Part shown: piece by piece, positions 44,546 through 54,746 of the stretch
Layout: each line of letters starts with the position of its first letter
Position numbering within the stretch: the stretch's first letter is position 1
Translations under genes and position numbers: made by a program
Origin: Phascolarctos cinereus
Taxonomy: Eukaryota; Chordata; Mammalia; Diprotodontia; Phascolarctidae
Length of the DNA stretch: 64,000 bases
Direction of reading: 5' to 3'
Assembly: GCF_002099425.1 (NCBI RefSeq)
Contig: NW_018343955.1
Location: 12,634,001-12,698,000 of the forward strand
The notes under the pieces: model-generated
The model's input: only the letters and a program-made list of their open reading frames with translations
The model's database searches: none
Told to the model about the DNA's origin: nothing

Positions 44546-44814
44546 ACTTTGCCAGCATCATTAGGGAGATAACCAAATCAAGCTGGAGGGGCTGAGGCCA
44601 AAGGAAGCACAGCTCCTGCTCTGGGGAGAACACCTGGGTTCCATTGTTCCAGCACTAGTGTGTGTGTGTGGGGGGGCGGTAATAAGTAATTGACTATTTA
44701 AGCCAAGGAGGAGCAGCAAGCTGCTAGGGTTTCTAAACTAGCCCCATCATGCCTCAATGACAAGGTACACAAATAAGAGGGGAATTTGAGAAAGAATAGG
44801 GGGAAGAAGAGGGA

Positions 44815-44870
44815 ATAAGCATTTATACAGCACCTAGTATGGACCAGGCACTGTGCTAGGCACTTTTTTT
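44815..44870 (-). repeat. L2 3' end fragment
   Basis: Antisense: gcatttatacagcacctagt, caggcactgtgctaggcac. Confidence 0.7.
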
Positions 44871-44924
44871 TTACAATATTATCTACCCAATATATGCAAA
44901 TATTATTTGATACAATAAAAAAAT

Positions 44925-45185
44925 AGTTAACATTTATATAGTGCTTGCTGTGTGCCAGACACCATGCTAAGCACCTTGCAATTATTGTTTCATTTCATAC
45001 TCAGGACAACTCTTGGAGCTAGGTGTTATTAATATTTCCATTTTATGGTGGAGAAAACTAAAAAACTAAGGCAAACAACAGTTGAGTGACTTGTTCAGGG
45101 CCATACAATTAGGAAGTGTCTGAGGTCACGTTTGAGCTCAAGTCTTCCGGACCCTAGGTCCAGCATTCTTTCCACTACATGGTTG
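44925..45185 (-). repeat. MIR SINE
   Basis: Antisense: atagtgcttgctgtgtgcca, gcaattattgtttcatttca, taaggcaaacaacagttgag, gagctcaagtcttccggacc. Confidence 0.85.
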
Positions 45186-45429
45186 CTTCAGAAGATACTG
45201 ATGCTTCAAGCCAGCATAGCTATGGGCCTGAGAGCAATTTTTTTTTTAAAAAGGGCACCACTAGCAAAACCAGTACAAAAGCCAAGGGAAGTAAGATGAA
45301 AAGTAGGAGGGGGGAGCCTGCAAAGCCCTAGGTGGGAAGCAGTGAGAGTAGAGGGCTGCCTGAGAAAGCCCCAAGGGAGTCAGAAAACTTCCAGGTGGTC
45401 AGATATTCCTCAGGACTGTTTACTATGAA

Positions 45430-45433
<4 letters not shown>

Positions 45434-45464
<31 letters not shown>

Positions 45465-45570
45465 CATATACATATATATGAAATATATATATAATATATG
45501 CATGTATATATACACACATGTGTATGTGTGTATATGCGTATACATATATACACATATGTGTGTTGTATAC

Positions 45571-45604
<34 letters not shown>
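45434..45604. repeat. Compound TG/TA microsatellite
   Basis: (TG)n, then alternating TATACATATA with ACACATGTGTATGTG, then (TG)n again. The purine-pyrimidine alternation is almost unbroken over ~170 bases. ORFs here are artefacts. Confidence 0.97.
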
Positions 45605-45685
45605 TTGCCTTGCTATGGAACCATTCAGCTGGAGGAGACATCCAGACATGTCTTGTGTGGGTTCCCTTAGTTGGATCACTTCTAT

Positions 45686-45937
45686 GTTGTTTGTTTGTTC
45701 AGTGTTTCAGTTGTGTTTGATTCTTTGTGACCCAATTTGGTGTTTTCTTGAAAAAGATTCTGGAGTGGTTTGCCATTTCCTTCTCCAGCTCATTTTACAG
45801 ATGAGGAAACTGAGGCAAACAGGATTAAATGACTTGTCCAGGGTCACACAGATAGTAAGTATCTGAGGCTGGATTTGAACTCAGGTCTTCCTGAGTCCAG
45901 GCCCAGCACTCTATCCACTGTGCCACCTAGTTGCCCT
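45686..45937 (-). repeat. Mar-1-like SINE
   Basis: Antisense full copy: tttgtgacccaatttggtgt, tttgccatttccttctccag, agatgaggaaactgaggcaa, head at gccacctagttgccc. Confidence 0.93.
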
Positions 45938-45939
45938 TA

Positions 45940-46170
45940 TCTTATATGTTTGACTGATTTGTTGTGAGAAGCCATTATCATCACCATCACTTCCCTCTTG
46001 GCATCCCCCGTGCAAACCAGTGGAGAGACATAGAAGCACCCTTTTATGGTTTTGTTCCCCTCAATACTCTCTGAGCAGTATTAGCTTGTCGACACATGTA
46101 CACCGATGTTTTAGGCTACTCACCACGGTGTTTGACTTACACTCCGCCCTGCTCATATCAATCCATGATT
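45940..46170. other. Unique sequence
   Basis: No repeat or gene is recognised. A few CpGs (gtcgacaca, caccgatg, caccacgg, ctccgccc). Confidence 0.4.
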
Positions 46171-46657
46171 TGATATTTTATTTTCGTCTAATTACATGTA
46201 AAAACAATTTTTAACACTCATTTAAAAAAAAAAACTTTGAGTTCCAAATTCTCTCTCTCTCTTTCACCTCCTCTCCTCATTGAAAAGGTAAGCAATTTGA
46301 TACAGGTTTATACATGTGTAGTCATGCAAAACACATTTCCACATTAGTCATGTTGTAAGAAAAAAACCAGACCCCCCAAATATCAGAAAAATAAAGAAAG
46401 TAAAGAAAATGTATGCTTCAATCTGTATTCAGACTCCATCCATTCTTTTTCTGGAGATGGATAGCATTTTTCATCATAAGTCCTCTGAAATTGTCTTAGA
46501 TCACTGTCTTGCTGAGAATAGCTAGGTCATTCACAGTTGAAGATGATATAATATTGCTGTTACTGTGTACAATGTTAGCCTGGTTCTGATCATTTCACTT
46601 TGCATCAATTCATGTGTCTTTCAGATTTTTCTGAGAGCATCCTGTTCATCACTTCTT
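46171..46657 (-). repeat. Old L1, 3' part of split copy
   Basis: Antisense 3' end tgatattttattttcgtcta, aaaacaatttttaacact, 3' UTR, then into ORF2. It stops at catcacttctt (46,647-46,657), where the HAL1 element enters. It resumes at 49,948. Confidence 0.85.
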
Positions 46658-46665
46658 TTTTTTTT

Positions 46666-47040
46666 AGCCTTACTTTTTATTTTATTTTGGATAGCTTCTC
46701 TTCAAGCACCTACCACATCTAACCATGTTTTAAATATCTTACATCAGTCAGTGATGCTGGTTCAACATCGGAGATGTCATAAGTGAGCCTAGGAGAACAC
46801 TCACTAGCAGAAACAACACAAAGCCCAACCACCGGACCCTGCTTTGTGTCAATATGAACCCCCCACACAAAGCCTAAAGGGCACAAAACCTGCCAAATAA
46901 AATCTTACAGAGATATATCCAATTTTATAAAGCAACTCTTATTAACACAGTCAATTGGCCAGGCAGGAATATAGGTTAGGTTTCACGTGACTGTTAGAAA
47001 ATCATCATCATCATCATCATCATCCTAAGTTCTATGTAGT
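46666..47040 (-). other. Extra 3' segment of the HAL1 insertion (possible 3' transduction)
   Basis: Lies between an L1-type 3' end (about 47,045) and the poly(A). On the minus strand it ends with two overlapping AATAAA signals (46,676-46,681, 46,681-46,686) 11-20 bases before the poly(A). It contains (ATG)8 at 47,001-47,024. Could instead be a fossil LTR fragment carried or inserted there. Confidence 0.45.
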
Positions 47041-48010
47041 CTATTTTTTTATTTTTTTAAATATAAATTTACTTATTTTTAGTTTTCAACATTTACTTCC
47101 ACAAGATTTTGAGTTCCAAATTTTCACCCCACCTTGCCCCTCCCTCCACCCCAAGATGGCATGCATTCTGAATACCCCTTCCCTACTGTGCCCTCTCTTC
47201 TATCTCTCCCCGCCTTCTCTTATCCCCTTCCCCTTCTATTTTCCAGTAGGGTAGGATAGACTTCTGTACCCCATTTCCTATATTTCTTATTTCCCAGTTG
47301 CATGTGAAAACATTTTTTTAAAATGTGTTTTTAAAACTTTGGGTTCCAAATTTTCTCCCTTCCTCCCTCCCCACCCACCCTCATTGAAAAGGCAAACAAC
47401 TCAATATAGGTTATACATGTGCAGTTATGCAAAACACTTCCATAGTAGACATGTTGTGAAAAACTAACTCTATTTCCCTTAATTGTATTCTTCGCCCCCA
47501 TTTATTCTATTCTTTCTTTTGACCTTGTCCCTCCTCAGAAGTATTTGCTTCTAATTACCCCCTTTCCCAATCTGCCCTACTCTCTATCACCCCTGCTCTC
47601 TTGTCCCTTCTCCCCTATTTTCCTGTAGGGTAAGACAGATTTCCATACCCAATTGAATGTGTATGTTATTCCTCCTTAACCAAATCCTATGAGAATAAGA
47701 TTCACTCATTCCCTCTCACCTTCCCCCGTTTCCCCTCCACTGTAAGAGACTTTTCTTTTCTGTTTTTTTGTGAGATAATTTACCCCATTCTACCTCTCCC
47801 TTTCTTCTTCTCCAACTATAATCCTCCCTCATCCCTTAATTTTATTCTCCAGATATGACCCCTTAATCTTCAACTCACCCTGTGCCCTCTCTCTATCTAT
47901 CCACATCCATATAATTTTTTTCCTCCAACTACCCTAATACTGACAAAGGTCTCATGAGTTATAAATATCATCTTTCCATGCAGGAAAGTAAACAGTTCAA
48001 CCTTAATAAG
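47041..48010 (-). repeat. HAL1 3' UTR and spacer, composite
   Basis: Two different L1-type 3' ends occur in series: ttatttttagttttcaacat (about 47,074) and acatttttttaaaatgtgtt to catgttgtgaaaaac (47,310-47,465). Pyrimidine-rich blocks with 'ccagtagggtaggatagact' (about 47,242) and tgtagggtaagacagattt (about 47,624) look like diverged duplicates. Confidence 0.6.
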
Positions 48011-48041
48011 TCTCTTATGATTTTCTTTCCTGTTTACCTCT

Positions 48042-49122
48042 TCATGTTCCACTTGAGTCTTGTATTTGAAAGTCAAATTTTCTATTCAGCTCTGGTCTTT
48101 TCATCAAGAATGCTTGAAAGTCCTCTATTTCACTGAATGACCATTTTTTCCCCTGAAGGATTATACTCAGTTTTGCTGGGTAGGTGATTCTTGGTTGTAA
48201 TCCTATCTCCTTTGCCCTCTGGAATATTATATTCCATGCCCTGCAGTCCTTTAATGTAGAAGCTGCTAAATCTTGTGTTATCCTGATTGTGTTCCACATA
48301 CTTGAATTGTTTCTTCTGGCAGCTTGTAATATTTTCTCCTTGACCTGGGAACTCTGGAATTTGGCTACAATATTCCTAGGAGTTTTCCTTTGGGATCTCT
48401 TTCAGGAGGAGATCAGTGGATTCTTTCAATTTCTATTTTGCCCTCTGGTTCTAAAATATCAGGGCAGTTTTCCTTGATAATTTCTTGAAAGATGATGTCT
48501 AGGCTCTTTTTTTGATCATGGCTTTCAGATAGTCCAATAATTTTTAAATTCTCTCCCCTGGATCTATTTTCCAGGTCAGTTGTTTTTCCAATGAGATATT
48601 TCACATTTTCTATTTTTCATTTTTGGATTTGTTTTACAGTGTCTTGATTTCTCATAAAGTCACTAGCTTCCAATTGCTGTATTCTAATTTTTAAGGAAGT
48701 ATTTTCTTTGGTAATCTTTTGGACTCCTTTTCCATTTGGCCAATTTTGTTTTTTAGGGCATTCTCCTCATTGGCTTTTTGGACTTCTTTTGCCATTTGGG
48801 TTAGGCTGTTTTTTAAGGTGTTATTTTATTTGGTATTTTTTTGGGTCTCCTTTAGCAAGCTGTTGCCTTGTTTTTCATGATTTTCTTGCATCCCTCTCAT
48901 TTCTCTTCCCAGTTTTTCCTCTACTTCTCTTACTTGCTTCTCAAAATTCCTCTTGAGGTCTTCCAAGGCCTGGGACTGATTAATATTTTTCTTGGAGGCT
49001 TTGGATATAGGAGCTTTGACTTTGTTGTCTTCTTCTGGTTGTATATTTTGATCTTCTTCATCACCAAAGTAAGATAATATAGTCTGACTCTTTTTTTGTT
49101 GCTTGCTCATGATCCTAGCCAA
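48042..49122 (-). pseudogene. HAL1/L1 ORF1 relic (RNA-binding protein)
   Basis: L1 ORF1p-like protein broken into at least three frames. 48,826-49,122: start MSKQQKKSQTILSYFG and a charged coiled-coil (EDLKRNFEKQVREVEEKLG). 48,413-48,604: RRM segment DLENRSRGENLKIIGLSESH, equivalent to the mammalian DLENRSRRNNLRI motif. 48,042-48,299: C-terminal domain with AWNIIFQRAKEIGLQPRITY and PAKLSI. ORF1p is a trimeric nucleic-acid chaperone in the L1 particle. Inactive here. Confidence 0.85.
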
Positions 49123-49947
49123 TTGCTTGAGTTTTAAACTCTTTGTTAAGGTAAGAGTCTGCTTCCAATGTGGAGAATGTACTGTTTATATAGCTGTTTT
49201 CAGAGATACTTGTAGGGACCTGTAAATTTTCAGTTCTTCCAAGGTGGTATGATAAAGGATGAGGTATTTACTCCTTTCCTGGCCTGTGCTCTGGTCTACT
49301 AGTGACCACAAACACTCCTTTCTGTCCTGGAACTGTGAGGAGGATTTTCTCTGTACAACCACTACAAGCTCCACCACGCCAGAGCTCCTCCTTGTCCCAG
49401 GATCACCCCTCAGAACTGTGATCCAGATTTGAGCACAGGCAAAGCAAGAGATTCCTGCCTCGGCACTGGCAAAAAGATCCCTGCAATCTCCCTTTGATCA
49501 GCCACTCAATTCCCCCTCAATCTGTGGGCTGGAAGCTCAGGAGGCAGCCCCCACCCCAGGTCGTGCTCGGGGAATGGAGTTGAGACCACCTCTCTCTCTC
49601 TCAGCACCACAGAAACAGATTTTTCCCACTGACCTTCTAAGTTGTTTTTGGCCTTTGTGGGTTGAGAAGTCTGGAAACCATCACAGCTGCTCGAGATTCA
49701 GTCCTCTGAGGCCTGCTCCAGGTTCACTGCCCACGCTGCACTGCACTCCTCTCCCAGCCCTGCGTGATATACCTTTCTGATCAACCATCCATGTTGTCTT
49801 GGGCTGGAAATTTGCTTCACTCTGTCTTTTTGTGGATTCTGCTGCTTTAGAATTTGTTTAGAGCCATTTTTATAGGTATTTGGAAGGGTTTGGGGGAGAG
49901 CTCAAGCAGGTAATTCCTTTCACTCCGCCATCTTGGCTCCACCTCCC
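49123..49947 (-). promoter_or_regulatory. HAL1 5' UTR with YY1-type site
   Basis: The element begins GGGGAGGTGGAGCCAAGATG on the minus strand. CCAAGATGGC (49,927-49,936, minus) is a YY1 consensus at the same terminal position as in human L1. The UTR is GC-richer than its surroundings and holds several CpGs. Plus-strand ORF 49,574-49,780 is its shadow. Confidence 0.7.
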
Positions 49948-50384
49948 CATCATTTCTTATAGCACAATATTATTCCATCACAATCATATACAACTTGTTC
50001 AGTCATTCCCCAATTGATGGACATCCCTTCAATTTCCAGTTCTTCAGCACCATTAAAAGAGCAGCTATAAATATATTTATACACATATAAGTCCTTTTCC
50101 ATTTTTTTAAATCTCTTTGGGATATAGACGTAGTAGTAGTATTGCTTGGTCAAAGAGTATGTATGGTTTTATAGCTCTTTTGAGCACAGTTCCAAATTGC
50201 TCTATAGAGTGGTTTAGTCAGTATACAACTTCATCAACAGTGCATTAGTGCTTCAATTTTTCCATATCCATTTCAATATTTCTCATTTTCCTTTTCTATC
50301 ACATTAACCGATTTGATAACTTTGGGGTGGCAGCTCAGAGTTCTTTTAATTTGCATTTCTTTAATCAATAATGATTTAGAGCAT
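49948..50384 (-). repeat. Old L1, ORF2 part of split copy
   Basis: Continues from 46,657: catttcttatagcacaatat, cattccccaattgatggaca, cttctttaatcaata-type end. Truncated at the next L1. Confidence 0.85.
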
Positions 50385-52420
50385 TTTTTAAAAATTTTTA
50401 TTTATTTTTAGTTTTCAACATTCACTTCCATAAGATTTTGGGTTTTTAAATTTTCTTCCCCTCTCTCTTGTCCCCCTTCCTCAAGATGGCATGTAATCTG
50501 ATATAGGCTCTACTTACACATTCATATTAAGCATATTTTCACACTAGTCATGATGCATAGAAGAATTCAAATTAATGGGAGGAACCCTGAGAAAGAAGAA
50601 ATAAAACAAAACAACAAAAGAAAAGGAGAGCAAATAGTATGCTTCCATCTGCATTCAGACTCCATAGTTCCTTCTCTGGATGTGGATAGCATTTTCCATC
50701 ATGAATTGTTTGGAGTTGTCTTAGATTCTTGCATTGCTGTGAAGAGCCAAGTCTATCAAAGTCAATCATCCCACAATGTGGCTGTTACTGTGTACAATGT
50801 TCTCCGGGCCCTGCTCATTTCACTCTGCATCAGTTCATATAAGTCTTTCCAGATTTTTCTGAAGTCTGCCAGCTCATCATTTCTCATAGCATGATAATAT
50901 TCCACTATATTCATACACCACAATTTTTCAGCCATTGCCAAACAAATGGACATCCCCTCAATTTCTGATTCTTTGCCACCACAAAAAGAGTTGCTGTAAA
51001 TATTTTTGTACATGTGGGTCCTTTTCCCATTTTTATGATCTCTTTGGGATACAGACCTAGAAGTGATATTGCTGGGTCAAACGGTATGCACATTTTTATA
51101 GCTCTTTGGGCATAGTTCCAAATTGCTCTCCAAAATGGTTGGATCATTTCACAATTCCACCAACAATGCATTAGTGTTCCAATTTTCCCACATCTTCTCC
51201 AATATTTATCATTTTTCTGTTTTGTCATGTTGACCAATCTGAGAGGTGTGATGTGGTACTTCAGAGTTGTTTTGATTTGCAGTTCTCTAATCAATAGTGA
51301 CTTAGAGAATTTTTTCATATGATTATAGATGGCTTTAATTTCTTCATCTGAGAACTGTCTGTTCATATCCTTTGACCATTTATCATTTGGGGAATGACCT
51401 GTATTCTTATGAATTTGACTTAGTTCTCTATATATTTTAGAAATGAGGCACTTAACTGAGAGACTGGTTATAAAAATTCTTTCCCAATTTTCTACTTTCC
51501 TTCTAATCTTGGTTGCATTGGCTTCATTTGTACAAAAACTTTTCAATTTGATGTAATCAAAGTTATATTTGCATTTCATAATATTCTCTATCTCCTGTTT
51601 GGTCATAAATTCTTCTGTTCTCCATACATCTGATAAGTAAACTATTCCTTGCTCTCCCAGTTTGCTGACAGTATCAGCTTTTCTATCTACATCATGAACC
51701 CATTTTGACTTTATTTTGATATATGGTGTGAGATTTTGGTCTATGCCTTGTTTCTGTCATATTCTTTTCCAGTTTTCCCAGCAGTTTTTGTCAAAGAGTG
51801 GGTTCTTATCCCAGAAGTTGGGGTCTTTGGGTTTAACAAATAATAGAGTACTATAGTCGTTGACTACTGTGTCTTGCACACTTAAGCTATTCCACTGATC
51901 CACCACTCTATTTCTTGGCCAGTATCAAGCAGTTTTGATGATTGCTGCTTTATAATACAATTTAAGATCTGGGATGGCGAGGCCACCTTCTCCTGCATTT
52001 CTTTTCATTAGTTCCATTGATATTCTGGACCTTTTATTCTTCCAAAAGAATCTTTTTATTATTTTTTTCTAACTCCATAAAATATTTTTTTGGTAGTTTG
52101 ATTGGTATGGCACTGAACAAGTAAATTAGCTTAGGTAGAATTGTCATTTTTATTATATTAGCTCAGCCTACCAATGAGCAACTGATGTTTTTCCAGTTAT
52201 TTAGATCTCACTTTATTTGTGTGAAAAGTGTTTTGTAATTGTGTTCTTACAGTTAGTAGGTTTGTTTCGAGAGGTAGACTCCTAAAGTTTTTATAATGTT
52301 TACAGTAACTTTAAATGGAATTTCTCTTTCTATCTCTTGCTCTGGGGCTTTATTGGTAATATATAGAAATGCCGATGATTTATGTGGGTTTATTTTATAG
52401 CCTGCAACTTTGCAGGCAAC
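50385..52420 (-). repeat. L1, 5'-truncated, 2.0 kb
   Basis: Antisense 3' end (tttatttatttttagttttc), 3' UTR, then the last third of ORF2 to about 52,420. It is the longest uninterrupted L1 here and relatively little decayed. No convincing target duplication found. Confidence 0.92.
50911..51606 (-). pseudogene. L1 ORF2 C-terminal relic, 231 codons open
   Basis: Open stretch of the ORF2 C-terminus (downstream of the RT domain): starts MTKQEIENIMKCKYN, then KWSKDMNRQFSDEEIKAIYN, KYWRRCGKIGTLMHCWWNCE (the Cys-rich motif region) and PKEIIKMGKGPTCTKIF. Further C-terminal residues continue in another frame at 50,762-51,013, so at least one shift. The endonuclease and RT domains are absent because of 5' truncation. 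Confidence 0.9.
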
Positions 52421-52534
52421 TTTTTTTTTCCTTTCAAAAAATGCTAGTTGTCACGAAGAATGGTTCTTTGGAAGGAGAAAGAATATTTGGAACAACTATG
52501 GTGATGAAACAAAATATGAATTAAAACTTATTTT

Positions 52535-52930
52535 AAAAAAGAAAGTTTTTCCTTATCTTGAGTTGAAATATAATTTCTGCCTTCTCATGATTGTCTAATC
52601 CCTCTTTCATGTACAACCTTCTAAGTATCTGAACACAGCCCTCATTTCCACCCCTTGCTCCCACCCTATGTCTCCTCTTCTCCATGCCAAACATCCCCAG
52701 GGCCTTAAATCAAACCTCCAGACTGGCTTGGCCTCCAAAGGCTCAGCATCTTAGGTCCTGTCTTTTGGCTAGACACAGCTTATCAATGTCCTTCTTAAAA
52801 TGTCTTTTCTGTGCCTGGGATTGAATTCAGCATTCCAGCTTTGGTCTGAACAGTACCAAATGCAGCAAGGCCACCCCACACTTTCTTCTTGCTGAACATA
52901 ATGCTTCTCTTAATGTAGTTTAGATAGGAG
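52535..52930 (-). repeat. CR1/L3 LINE fragment
   Basis: Antisense: tttttccttatcttgagttg, taatccctctttcatgtaca, ctcctcttctccatgccaaa, gcttatcaatgtccttctta, cagcattccagctttggtct, atgcttctcttaatgtagtt. Long match to CR1-clade 3' sequence, ancient. Confidence 0.85.
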
Positions 52931-52934
52931 TTGG

Positions 52935-53204
52935 TGAGGACTGGAGAGGTGATTAAGGAAATGTTACTTGAGTCCTGTAACCATGGGAACAGATGATGAG
53001 ATAGTGAAAATGTATTATTTTGTTTGGTTGCTAGTCTGGCATTAGAATCACCCCGTGGACCACCAAGAAGCAAATGGACTCCTCCCATGTGAAACACTAA
53101 ACTGAATGGTGACTTTGAAAATGCAATGCCCTAGAGGCCTATGTCATGAATAACAAGTTTTCTTAGCAACTGCTAATGTTGACATGTTTCAGTTTTATAA
53201 AAGT
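52935..53204. other. Unique sequence
   Basis: No gene or named repeat is recognised. Confidence 0.4.
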
Positions 53205-53665
53205 AAACTTGAAAGAGCATTGGATTTGGAACGCGAGAGCCCAAGTTCTAATTCTGACTTTTATCATTTACTGACTTCATCATTTATCTAATTGTGGGCA
53301 GCTAGGTGGCACGGTGGATAGACTGCCAGGTCTGGAGTCAGGAAGACTCATCTTTCTGAGTTCAAATCTGGCTCCAGACAGTTACTATCTGTGTGACCCT
53401 GGGCAAATCATTTAACACTGTTTGCCTCAGTTTCCTCATCTGTAAAATGAGCTGGAGAAGGAAAATGCAAACCACTCCAATATCTTTGCCAATAAAACCC
53501 CAAATGGGGTCACAAAAAGTTGGACACGACTATAAAACGATTCAACAACACCAAAATTATGAGCAAGTCAGTTCTCTGGACTTCAGTTTTTTCACCTGTA
53601 AAATGAGAAGGTTGGACTATATACCCTTTAAGGTCTTTTTCACTTCCAAGTGTAGGATTCTATGA
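53205..53665 (+). repeat. MIR SINE split by a SINE
   Basis: Left part gagcattggatttggaacgc to catttatctaattgtg; right part gagcaagtcagttctctgga and ttcacctgtaaaatgagaag. Confidence 0.8.
53297..53554 (+). repeat. Mar-1-like SINE inside MIR
   Basis: Head ggcagctaggtggcacggtg to tail acgattcaacaacacc. AATTGTG/AATTATG at 53,290-53,296 and 53,555-53,561. Confidence 0.93.
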
Positions 53666-53733
53666 ATCAAGTCTGAAAGGGATGTCCAGCAAGTTGCCTA
53701 ATTTTCTATGCATTCACATACATATCAATAATG

Positions 53734-53753
53734 CCCACACCCACCCACCCACC

Positions 53754-53793
<40 letters not shown>
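53734..53793. repeat. (CCCA)n(CA)n microsatellite
   Basis: About six CCCA units passing directly into about 16 CA units. Confidence 0.97.
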
Positions 53794-53794
<1 letters not shown>

Positions 53795-53899
53795 TCCAGT
53801 TACACATTAATCTTTAAGGACCTTCCTAGATTCTACAAAGTCCTTTCTGTTCTTCCAATTTTCTATAAAAGCTCAAAGTTTTAAGTTTGCTCCTATTTG

Positions 53900-54005
53900 G
53901 ATGCTGTCTCCTCAATTCAATTATGAGGTACTTTTGCATTTATGTGTATCCCACAGCCCTTAGTACGGTGTCTGATATATCTGGTGAATGTTTATAGACT
54001 GACTG
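53900..54005 (+). repeat. L2 3' end
   Basis: gtgtatcccacagcccttag, tacggtgtctgatatatctg, gtgaatgtttatagactgac. Confidence 0.6.
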
Positions 54006-54024
54006 ACTAACATATGGGCCAGCC

Positions 54025-54080
54025 ATTGTATAGTAGATATTTATCTACTGTACAATATACATTGTATAGTAGACATTTAT
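54025..54080. repeat. Short tandem and inverted repeat
   Basis: ATTGTATAGTAGATATTTAT (54,025-54,044) recurs with one change at 54,061-54,080. Between them CTACTGTACAAT (54,045-54,056) is inverse to ATTGTATAGTAG with one mismatch. Confidence 0.9.
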
Positions 54081-54379
54081 ATATTATAACCAGATGATCT
54101 CTAAAGGCCTTTGATATTTCCTACCATACACCAAGAGGAAGTTTCACATTCTCTTCTTCAGAGTTCTCCAACTAACTCCAATAACTATGGCTTAGAGAGG
54201 TGGGAGAGGTTACTAGAACAATAAGCTCTTCAGTTTGGGAGTGAAAAATAATTTCACCAAGTAAAAAAGTCTTTCCTTCACCAAGAAAAGGACAATCTCA
54301 CCAGGGAAGCCCACTCTTAGCAGACCCTAGAGCTCTGGTAAACTCCAAGGAAAGACACTGTAAATGGAGGTGAAATGGA

Positions 54380-54746
54380 GAGGGGTTAGGCATTCTGCAA
54401 AAGGTGGGATTTGAGCTGAATCTTGAAGGAATCCAGGGAAATAAGTAGGTAAAAGTAAGGAAAATGAGCTTTGCTGGCATGGGGGACAGTCACTTAAAAG
54501 GTATTGAGCTGGAAGATAGATAGAGTAAGCAAGGAAAAAACTAAGTAGATCCTAGAGTATGTCGAGGGAATTAAAGTATAAGAAGACTGGAAAAGTAGAA
54601 AGGAGCTACATTGTGAAGGGTTTTAAATGCCAAGCAGATGATTTAGATTGTTTTCCCCTACAGATAATAAGGAGCCATTGAAGTATGTTTTGTGGGAGTG
54701 AGGTGGAGAAGGTGGCATAGTCAGACTTACACTTCAAGAAACCCAT
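54380..54746 (-). repeat. L2 LINE, left part of split copy
   Basis: Antisense L2 3' region: gatttgagctgaatcttgaa, gaagggttttaaatgccaag, cagataataaggagccattg. Interrupted at AAGAAACCCAT. Confidence 0.85.

Larger units (their letters stand above)
46658..49947 (-). mobile_element. HAL1 (half-L1) retrotransposon, nearly full length
   Basis: A 3.3 kb minus-strand unit bounded by catcacttctt (46,647-46,657) and catcatttctt (49,948-49,958), a 10/11 target-site duplication. Order from its 5' end: 5' UTR, ORF1 relic, pyrimidine/purine-rich spacer (47,466-48,010), L1-like 3' UTR pieces, about 375 extra bases, poly(A) seen as T10 (46,656-46,665). No ORF2 reverse transcriptase region is present. This organisation is that of HAL1, known from mammals including marsupials. 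It would have depended on L1 enzymes. Confidence 0.75.

Noticed and set aside
48708-49077. Hydrophobic plus-strand frames resembling membrane proteins
   Set aside because: They are antisense shadows of the lysine- and glutamate-rich ORF1 coiled coil of HAL1.
50911-51606. 231-codon frame as a host gene
   Set aside because: It matches the L1 ORF2 C-terminus in order and sits inside a 5'-truncated L1 with a typical 3' end.
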